A stretch of 64,000 nucleotides of DNA, from the NCBI RefSeq assembly GCF_902498785.1, contig NZ_LR701494.1:558001-622000 (forward strand), in the 5' to 3' direction. This DNA is from Sphingomonas sp. EC-HK361 (lineage in GTDB: Bacteria > Pseudomonadota > Alphaproteobacteria > Sphingomonadales > Sphingomonadaceae). Positions 1 to 7,900 of the stretch are shown here, one piece after another. The translations under genes and the position numbers were made by a program. The notes below the pieces were generated by a model. That model saw only the letters and a program-made list of their open reading frames with translations. It was not told the DNA's origin and ran no database searches. The first letter of the stretch is position 1. Each line of letters starts with the position of its first letter.

Positions 1-1
1 C

Positions 2-3000
2 CCTTATGGCGGCGGCAAGTCGAGTGCGGCGCTGCTGCTTGCCAATCTGGTCGCGGGAACCAAGGGGAATCGCAAGATCGCGCGCGACATTGCCGGCGAA
101 GCGCTGAGCCGCCTCTACACCGAAGCCTTTCCCGAGCCCAAGGGCCGCTGGAAAGTGGTCGCGGTCACCGGCAGCCGGCAGCGACTGCGCGATGCGATCA
201 TCGACGCCGCGACGATCGCGCTCGACTGGAGCTCGGCCGAGGTTGCCGCCCATAGTGCGAGCGACGACAAGCTGATCGCTGCGCTCATCGCGGGTGGTGA
301 AACCGCATCGAGCGGCACGCTGTTGATCCTCGACGAACTCGGCAAGCTGCTCGAACATGAAGCGCTCGAGGGCGGCGATGTGCATTTGCTGCAGGATCTC
401 GCCGAACATGCGACGCGCAGCAAGGGCCGGCTGGTCGTCATCGGCATCCTGCACCAGTCGTTCGAGCAATATGCCGCTCGCGCCGCGCGCGATGCACGGC
501 AGGAATGGGCCAAGGTCCAGGGCCGTTTCCACGATATCGCGTTCCTGTCCGGCGCCGACGAGACCGTCGCGCTGCTCGGACGCGCGATTTCGGCTGACCA
601 CCCGCCGTCAGCCGAGGATGTCGCCAGAACCGTCGCGGAGGAAGTCGCCAAGCGGCGGCCGACCGATACGCAGAGCCTCGCTCGCGCGCTCGCCGATACC
701 TGGCCGCTCAACCCGGTGACCGCGCTGCTGCTGGGGCCGGTTTCGCGCGCGCGCTTCGCGCAGAATGAGCGCAGCGTCTTCGGCTTCCTGAGTTCGGCTG
801 AACCATCGGGTTTCCAGGATTTCCTCGATCATGCCGACGACGCCGGCGCGACCTATGATCCTGCAATGTTGTGGGACTATCTCGCCGCCAATTTCGGCAT
901 GGCGCTCGCCGGCGGCACCGATGGCAGCCGGTTCAGCCTCGCCTATGAAGCGATCGAGCGCGCGGGCGCCAAGGGTGACGGCATCCATGTCGCGCTGACC
1001 AAGGCGGCGGCGGTGATCGAGTTCTTCCGCAACGGCTCGGGTGTGACGCTCGCTGACGAATTCCTCATCGCCTCGGTGCCGAATGCTCCGGAGAAAATGG
1101 TCCGCGCGGCAATCAGGGACCTGCTCGACTGGGCGGTGCTGATCCGCCAGCCGCGGCTGGGCGGCTATGCATTATTCGCGGGCAGCGACTTCGACCTCGA
1201 CGAAGCGATCGGGCGCGCGGAGATGCCGGTCGACAATGTCCAGCTCGAGGGCATTCCCAACCGAGTCGGGTTCGGCTTCGCGACCGCCAAGCGCCATTAT
1301 TTCCTGACCGGGGCGCTGCGTACCTTCGAGATCGCGCTGCAAGTGGTGTCGCCCGAAGACACGACCGAAACGCTGGTCGCACGCGTCAGCGCACGACCGC
1401 AGCGTGGCAGCGGACTGCTGTTGCTGTTCCTCGCCGATGGCAGCCTGCCGCGCCAGGCGGTGGAAGCGCTCGCCAAGAGCGTGGCCAAGGCGCTCAAGGC
1501 GAGCGGCCGGGTGATCGCGATCGGCAGCGCCAGCGAGAGTTTCGCGCTGCGCAGTGCCGCAGCTGAGCTGCTGGCGGTCGAACGTGTCTTCCGCGAGCAT
1601 CCCCAGCTCGAGGGTGACCGGATTGCCCGGCGTGAGATCGCCGCCCGCCAGTCGCGCTGTATCGACGAACTGCACCGCAAATTGGAAGCCGCGCTCGAAG
1701 GCGCGAAATGGTATCTGGCGCCGGCCCCCAAGCGCGCGCACAGCGAGCCGCTGGCGATCATCGCGAGCGCGCTCGCCGATGCCGGCTATGCCAAGGCGCC
1801 GATCCTCAAGAGCGAATTGCTCCAGCGCGACAAGCCGTCGTCGAACGCGATGGCGGCACTGCGCGATCTGGCGCATGCGATGGTCCATGCCGGCGACCAG
1901 GCGCAGCTCGGCATGACGCAATATCCCGCCGAGCTCGGGCTCTATCTGACGGTGATCAAGCCGTTCGGGCTCCACCGCGAGGTCGAACCGGGCCGCTATG
2001 CGTTCATGGCACCGGACGAGGAACGTGTCGGCCAGTCGCTCCAGCCGGCCTGGGACGTGCTCGACGCCGCCGGCGATGAGCCGCTCGACCAGATCTATGC
2101 GCGCTGGGCGGCCCCGCCTTATGGCATCAAGGCCGGGGTGATGCCGGCGATTGCGCTCGCCTATATGCTCGCCAAGGCCGACAGCGTGGCGATTTACATC
2201 GACGGCATCTACCAGACCGCGATCGACGATGTGGTGGTCGACAAGCTGATCCAGAAGCCGGGGAGCTTCCGGCTGCGCAAGATCGATCGTTCGGTGCGCG
2301 AACTCGCGTTTTTGAGCGGACTTGGCAAATTGCTCGAGGTTGAGGACAGCAATGCGTCGCTGCCGATCGCCGCGGCGCTGTTCCAGCGCTTCGAGGCCTT
2401 GCCGAATTTCGCGAAGCGCACCCAGCGGATCGACGGGCAGGCGCGCACCATCCGCGGCGTCGTCACCAAGTCCGACGACCCGGAGAAACTGCTGTTCGAC
2501 GATTTGCCCGATGCGCTTGGCGAGGCACTGACCCCCGAGGCGATCCACCAGGCGATCCTCGAGGCTGAAGCCAGCTATCCCGACCTGCTCGACGAAGTCC
2601 GGCTGGCGCTCGGGCGCGCACTTGGCATCGACCCCAATGATTTCGGCGGGATCACCGAACGGGCGGCCTTGATCAAGGGGCTGACCAACGACTATAATTT
2701 CGATGCCTTCGCCGATCGTGCTGCCGCGATCGAACAAGGCAATGGCGATATCGAGAGCCTGGTCAGCGTGTTGCTGCACCGTCCGGCGCGCAACTGGTCG
2801 GACCGCGACCGCGAGGAAGCGCTGACCGAGATCGCGCGCTATGGTCGACGCTTCCGCGAACTCGAGGCGCTGGCGGTGGTGCGCGACCGTAAGTCGCACA
2901 CCGAAGCGCTGGCGCTGGTCGTCGGGCTCGATCCCAAGGCACCGCCGCTGATGCGCAGCTTCGTCCTCAACGAGCAGGAAAAGGCCGCCGCCGCCAGCAT

Positions 3001-3124
3001 GGCCGATCGGTTGGTCGCGGCATTGCAGGCCGATGACAAGACCGGCCGGTTGCAGCTCGCCGCGCTCGCCCGCGCGGTGGCGATGCTCGCTGCCGAACAT
3101 GAGGATGAGGCCGAAGCGGCATGA
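2..3124 (+). CDS. sspC: SspC-like P-loop ATPase, 5' end outside window
   Basis: The reading frame is open from the left edge, so the N-terminus is missing; about 1040 residues are visible. The first visible residues form a Walker A motif (PYGGGKSS), and a Walker B (LLILDE, then LGKLLEH) follows about 105 residues later, so this is a large ATPase. The remaining ~900 residues are mostly helical with no motif I recognise. The stop codon overlaps the start of the next gene (ATGA), so the two are translationally coupled. A large ATPase directly before a PAPS-reductase-like protein, next to an FGH-type restriction operon, matches SspC of the SspBCD phosphorothioation module. There the ATPase supports sulfur insertion into the DNA backbone (family knowledge). 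BrxC of a type 4 BREX locus is the main alternative. I infer SspC from context; the ATPase fold itself is seen directly. Confidence 0.7.
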   Translation, partial: PYGGGKSSAALLLANLVAGTKGNRKIARDIAGEALSRLYTEAFPEPKGRWKVVAVTGSRQRLRDAIIDAATIALDWSSAEVAAHSASDDKLIAALIAGGETASSGTLLILDELGKLLEHEALEGGDVHLLQDLAEHATRSKGRLVVIGILHQSFEQYAARAARDARQEWAKVQGRFHDIAFLSGADETVALLGRAISADHPPSAEDVARTVAEEVAKRRPTDTQSLARALADTWPLNPVTALLLGPVSRARFAQNERSVFGFLSSAEPSGFQDFLDHADDAGATYDPAMLWDYLAANFGMALAGGTDGSRFSLAYEAIERAGAKGDGIHVALTKAAAVIEFFRNGSGVTLADEFLIASVPNAPEKMVRAAIRDLLDWAVLIRQPRLGGYALFAGSDFDLDEAIGRAEMPVDNVQLEGIPNRVGFGFATAKRHYFLTGALRTFEIALQVVSPEDTTETLVARVSARPQRGSGLLLLFLADGSLPRQAVEALAKSVAKALKASGRVIAIGSASESFALRSAAAELLAVERVFREHPQLEGDRIARREIAARQSRCIDELHRKLEAALEGAKWYLAPAPKRAHSEPLAIIASALADAGYAKAPILKSELLQRDKPSSNAMAALRDLAHAMVHAGDQAQLGMTQYPAELGLYLTVIKPFGLHREVEPGRYAFMAPDEERVGQSLQPAWDVLDAAGDEPLDQIYARWAAPPYGIKAGVMPAIALAYMLAKADSVAIYIDGIYQTAIDDVVVDKLIQKPGSFRLRKIDRSVRELAFLSGLGKLLEVEDSNASLPIAAALFQRFEALPNFAKRTQRIDGQARTIRGVVTKSDDPEKLLFDDLPDALGEALTPEAIHQAILEAEASYPDLLDEVRLALGRALGIDPNDFGGITERAALIKGLTNDYNFDAFADRAAAIEQGNGDIESLVSVLLHRPARNWSDRDREEALTEIARYGRRFRELEALAVVRDRKSHTEALALVVGLDPKAPPLMRSFVLNEQEKAAAASMADRLVAALQADDKTGRLQLAALARAVAMLAAEHEDEAEAA

Positions 3125-3960
3125 CCAACGAACGCCATATCCTCGGCATTTCGGGCGGCCGCGACAGCGCGTCGCTCGCCGTGTATATGCGCCAGCATCA
3201 TCCGCGACTGCCGCTCGAATATTTCTTCACCGACACAGGCAAGGAACTGCCCGAAGTCTATAGCTTCCTCGACAAGCTCGAGGGCTTTCTCGGCAAGCCG
3301 ATCCAGCGGCTCAACCCCGATCGTGACTTCGACTTCTGGCTCGACGAATACGGCAATTTCCTGCCCTCGCCGCGCACGCGCTGGTGCACCAGACAGCTCA
3401 AATTGCGGCCGCTCGAACATTGGCTGAAGGCCGATCTTGAGGCCGGCACGGTCATTCACAGCTATGTCGCGATCCGCGCCGACGAGCCGAGCCGCGAAGG
3501 CTATCAGGCGACTCATCCCAATATGCGCGTGCACTTCCCGCTGCGCGATGCCGGGATCGATCGCGCCGGGGTGCTCGAAATCCTCGAACAATCCGACGTC
3601 GGTGAGCCCGACTATTATAAATGGCGCTCGCGCTCGGGCTGCACCTTCTGCTTCTATCAGCAGAAAATCGAATGGGTCCGCCTGTCCGAAAACCACCCCG
3701 ACCGGTTCGCCGAGGCGGTCGACTATGAGAAAACAGCGCTCAAGGACGGCTCGCCCTTCACTTGGAGCCAGGGTGAGAGCCTGACCGAATTGATCGCGCC
3801 CGCGCGTGTCAGCCAGATCAAGGCGGATTATGAAAAGCGCCGCGAGCGGCTGCGCAGGAATCGCCGGTTCAATCCGCTCTCGGCCAACACCGCCGAGACG
3901 ATCGACGATGTCTATGGCATCGACGAAGGATCAAGCAGCTGCGTCATTTGTCACAAATAG
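3121..3960 (+). CDS. sspD: SspD/DndC-like ATP pyrophosphatase (PAPS reductase family)
   Basis: A 279-residue protein of the PP-loop/PAPS reductase fold. The PP-loop SGGRDS is at residues 11-16 and is expected to bind ATP and activate the DNA backbone for sulfur transfer. Cysteines lie at C89 (RWCTRQ), C174 and C177 (GCTFC), and C274 and C277 (CVIC at the C-terminus). That arrangement could hold an iron-sulfur cluster, as reported for DndC. It starts at the ATG that overlaps the stop of the ATPase gene, so it belongs to the same transcript. In phosphorothioation systems this subunit works with a cysteine desulfurase (DndA/SspA), which is not in the window. The BrxP protein of type 4 BREX has the same fold and is the alternative. 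The gene ends 17 bases before the stop of the converging operon. Confidence 0.8.
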   Translation: MTNERHILGISGGRDSASLAVYMRQHHPRLPLEYFFTDTGKELPEVYSFLDKLEGFLGKPIQRLNPDRDFDFWLDEYGNFLPSPRTRWCTRQLKLRPLEHWLKADLEAGTVIHSYVAIRADEPSREGYQATHPNMRVHFPLRDAGIDRAGVLEILEQSDVGEPDYYKWRSRSGCTFCFYQQKIEWVRLSENHPDRFAEAVDYEKTALKDGSPFTWSQGESLTELIAPARVSQIKADYEKRRERLRRNRRFNPLSANTAETIDDVYGIDEGSSSCVICHK

Positions 3961-3977
3961 GTTGACCGTCGCATCAC

Positions 3978-4931
3978 CTATTCGGCGTCCGTTTCAGAAC
4001 TTCTCCAGCGCTCTGGCAAGAGGTGAAGGCTTTTGAAGATCGTTCCTGCCGGTTCCGTAATCTGGTCGTAGGTTCTGGACATCGGAATGCGTTTGTTGGG
4101 CTGAACGAGCTGCAAACGGATTAGAGACTGGATCAATAGGAGTAGCAAACGCGACATCGCGTAAAAGCGTGCGAAGGCCCAGCCGCCGGGGAGATGATAG
4201 ATCGGGATGGGGTCGGAGCCATGGACGATATAGTTCCGAAAGATTCTCACTAATTCGGCGGCTGCAGCTGCTCCCTTGAGTTGATACTGCTGCTCGATTT
4301 TGCCGATATCTTCAGTGAGCACCTCATCTTTAAGGCAGCAATGCCTTGCCAGCCGGTAGGAAAAAGCAAGAAGGGGCATGTCCTCTGTCCGATCGTGAAA
4401 ATCGGCAAAGTGCTTTCGCGCTTGAACTGGCAGCTTGTCTTTCTTGTATTGCGCTATTTTGGTCTCTCGGATCGCGTCCTCATAAGCCATCCAGACAAAA
4501 TTGAAGACGGTCAGGCCCGCCACGTATTTCGAGGCCTGTTCACGATCGTCTTCGTCGCTTTCCCAAGCCGGGCTGCACCATGCCCAAGCCTCGGAGTCAT
4601 CTGTGATTGAGGGATCCGCGAACACATCGGTGATGCTCGCTGCCATTTGAAGCGGATAGCAAACTCCCGGCCAAGCCTCATAAGCACCTTCTGCGCCCGG
4701 CAGCTGGCCTTCGTGGCCAGCTGAGAGGATGACGCGCACCAGCTCGGCGATATGATCGCGCAGCGGACTGAAAGATGCGATGTTGCAATCAGGCTTTCCG
4801 CAGCTGCAGGTAAACAGTTTCGTCGCTGGATCGATCGCTGTGTATCGGAGCGTCGCGATTCCTGCCTCGTCGTACGTCAGTCGCTCCATCCCCGGCACAA
4901 AATGAAGCGATTGACGCTCCCGAGCCGTCAT
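3978..4931 (-). CDS. putative HEPN-domain protein at the end of the sspFGH operon
   Basis: A 317-residue protein with no assigned family. I chose the ATG that follows the sspH stop by four bases, with AGGTGA as ribosome binding site; a start 26 codons upstream would overlap sspH. The N-terminal part has a cysteine cluster, CSCGKPDC (C42, C44, C49). From about residue 135 the sequence is helical, with an aromatic segment (FNFVWMAYEDAI) and then RNYIVHG at 232-238. RNxxxH fits the Rx4-6H active-site motif of HEPN ribonucleases, and the spacing between helices fits a HEPN fold. Two sampled 60-base stretches contain 31 and 27 G+C, clearly below the ~63% of sspH, so it may have joined the cassette separately. 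The HEPN assignment and any ribonuclease role are inferences. Confidence 0.6.
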   Translation of the reverse strand: MTARERQSLHFVPGMERLTYDEAGIATLRYTAIDPATKLFTCSCGKPDCNIASFSPLRDHIAELVRVILSAGHEGQLPGAEGAYEAWPGVCYPLQMAASITDVFADPSITDDSEAWAWCSPAWESDEDDREQASKYVAGLTVFNFVWMAYEDAIRETKIAQYKKDKLPVQARKHFADFHDRTEDMPLLAFSYRLARHCCLKDEVLTEDIGKIEQQYQLKGAAAAAELVRIFRNYIVHGSDPIPIYHLPGGWAFARFYAMSRLLLLLIQSLIRLQLVQPNKRIPMSRTYDQITEPAGTIFKSLHLLPERWRSSETDAE

Positions 4932-4935
4932 GGCG

Positions 4936-7900
4936 TCACCTATCCCCCGCGATGATCGCATCCACCACCGCGTCGATATCGTCGTCTGACAGGAAAGGGG
5001 CCTGCGCATAGATGATCGACGGCTCGCCGCTCAATCGCGCGGCGAGATGGCCTAGCCCCAGCAACTGTTCCGCACCCTTCACGCCGAGCGCAATTTCCGA
5101 TGTGCCGACGCTCGCCACCTTGAGGATCAGGCGATTGCCGAGATTGTCGCGCAGCTGCATCGGCATTACATTGGCATCGGGCCGTTGGGCTGCGAAGATC
5201 AGGTGCATGCCCGCCGCGCGCGCCTTGACCCCGAGCCGCGAAACGTTGGACGTCACCGCCGACTTATACTCGTCGGTCAGCATCCATTCGGCGAATTCAT
5301 CATGGACCAGAAACACATAGGGTAGCCGCTCGGAGGGCGGGACTTTGGTGTTGAACGCGCGGATGTCGCGCGCGCCATGGGTGCGGAACAGTTCGTAGCG
5401 CCGCTCCATCTCGGCTACGAGGCCTTCCATCACTTCGACCGCGCGGGTCTGGTCGACGATGACCCCGCCTTGCAGATGCGGCAACCGCTCGATCGCCGCA
5501 TAGTCGACCCCCATTTTCGGATCGATGAGATAGATGTGCGCGAGATTGCTGGCATTGGTGACAGCGATATCGAGCAACAGCGCCTGGATGAGCACCGATT
5601 TGCCCGAGCCAGTCGCACCCGCGACCAGCGTATGCGGCTCGTGCTGCTGCCCGCCGGCGAAGGGACCGCCAAGGTTGAGATAGAGGATGTCGCCGTCGAG
5701 CTCCTTCAGCCCGAGCACGAACGAGGCGTTCACGCCGGCGGCGTTGCGGTTGATCTCGCGGCGCGCCCAGACATCCCAGAGCGACACGATCTGCCGCTGC
5801 GGCCGGGCAACCCCGACGACGATCTCGCCGGGAAGCGGCGACACCGAAATCAACCGCAGGCCATGGGTGGTGAGCAGTGCTGACTGACGCGCCTCGATGT
5901 CCTCGACGCGCAGCCGGTCGGACCCCATGAAGCGGATCAGCGCGGCATTGGGGGTGAGCCGGGTGCCGGTGATCTTGGCCTGGAGATTATAGCCGAGCAG
6001 CGCCGATCGCAGCTTCTGCGCGGTCGCGTCGAGCCAGCTTTGCGCCTCCGCCGATTCTTCATGCGCCTTTTCGGCGCGGGCCTGGATCAGGGCGTCGATC
6101 GAGAGACCTGACCCTGCCTGCGCTACGGGAACAGCCGGCGCTGCCACGGGCGCGGGTGCGACGGGATCGGGCGGCGGCGGGGTCACCGGCGCTGCTTGAG
6201 CACCCGCAGACGCGGTTTCGACCGGGCTGGTCACAGCCTCGACCGGCGCAGCGCTCTCCCCTGCCCCACCGCTGTTGCCTGCTGGCGGCGATGCGTCAGG
6301 TGTCGCGGCCTCGCTTTCGGTCGGTGGGGTGGCGGTTGCTGCATCCGTCGGTGCCGCAGGCTCGCTATCCGAACCCGCAGCTGCACCGCTATCGCCGGAA
6401 CCGGGCGTCGGCGCCGGCTCATCGACGGTGATGCCGCCTTCGGGATCGCCTTCGTCGTCATCCTCATCATAATCATGGACGATCGGCTTGGCGGTGGCGG
6501 CGGGCGTCGCATCGACCCCGATCGACTTGGTCCATTCGACGCGCGGGGCTGGCGCGCTGAAGTGAGGCGTATCCCAGCTGCGATCCTCGCCAAGGCTCTC
6601 GCGCACGACGGCGAGCGGCGCCCGTGCTTCATAGGCTTTCAACAGCTGGCGCAGACCCTCGCGGGAGAAGGTCTCCTGCAGACCACCCTGGATCCCGGGC
6701 AATGCGTCCTGCTCGCCCGCATTGCTGCCATCGCCGGCCGGGCCGGAGATGAAGATGTGCGAATAGCCGCGCAGGTCGATCGGAACGGCGCCGCGCCGGA
6801 TCCCGTCGCGCACCCGCTCGAGCAGATTGGGCTGGCCCAGGGCTGCTGTGCCGTCGAGAAGCAGGTCGGCGATGCGCGACAGCCAGAGATCGCGGTCGAG
6901 ACGGCCGGGATCGCCGAACAGGGCGTCATCAATCCGCGCGACGGTCTGGCGAAGCTGGCCGCGCGACTTGCGGCTGGCTTCGGCCGCACCCGTCTGATCG
7001 ACATATTTGGCTTCGGTGACGATCGCGCGCAGCCGCGGCTCGCCCTCAGCATCGGTCGAAAGGCTGAGCCCGAGAATATCGGCGATGCCCTCCTCTTTCT
7101 GACCGAGCCACTCGGCATAATCGTCGAGCAGGAACCAGGCGATCGCGGCGCTGCTGCCCATTTCCTCCGCGATCAGCGCACGGCTGAGCACGAGCCCGAT
7201 AAGTTCGCCGGCAGAGACGCCGCGCTTGGCGGCGCGCAGCACGATGTCGCCCGAGATCGCGTTGGCGTCCTCGATCATCCGCTTGGCGAGCGCACCGAGC
7301 CGCGCGTCGTCGAGGCCAAGCGACAATTCGGTCAGGCGGCGCAGAACCAGAACATGCAGAATGCGCAGTTCGGAGGTCGAGGACACCACCATGTTGCGAC
7401 CATGGGTGCGCTGCCGGCGATAGCGAATGACGTTGATGCCCTGTGCGGCGAGCTGGCGCTTGTCGAGCAGGTCGTCATAGGTCGCGACCCATTCGGCGAG
7501 GCCATGGACCTCCTCGAACATCGCCTTCAATCCGCCATCTTGGAACGAAATCTGGCGCGCGGGCAGATAATGTTCGTCGGGCGCGTGGGACTGGCGGCGC
7601 ACAATGTTGGCGATGGCATCGACATAGGCCCAGCCGGCATCGGGCTGGCGAGGACAGGTAAGATAGCTGGTCGCCTTGAGCTCGTCCTCGGAGGTCACGC
7701 GGCGATAGGACCAGCGCGCCGGGACATGCTCGAGCAGGGTCGGATTGTCGCTGATCGCGGGCACCGGAAACCATTGTTCGCGCGCCTGGCGCGAGACGAC
7801 ATCGTGCAGGAAGGCGACATCGATTTCGCGGGTGTTGCCGCCGGTGGTGGTGCCGGCGTCGAGCATCACGCCGATGCGCAGCTTGGACATGAAATTGCGC

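Noticed and set aside
1172-3100. 642-residue open frame antisense to the ATPase gene
   Set aside because: High-GC shadow frame: Arg/Asp/His-rich with no motif, and lies wholly opposite a gene with a clear P-loop.
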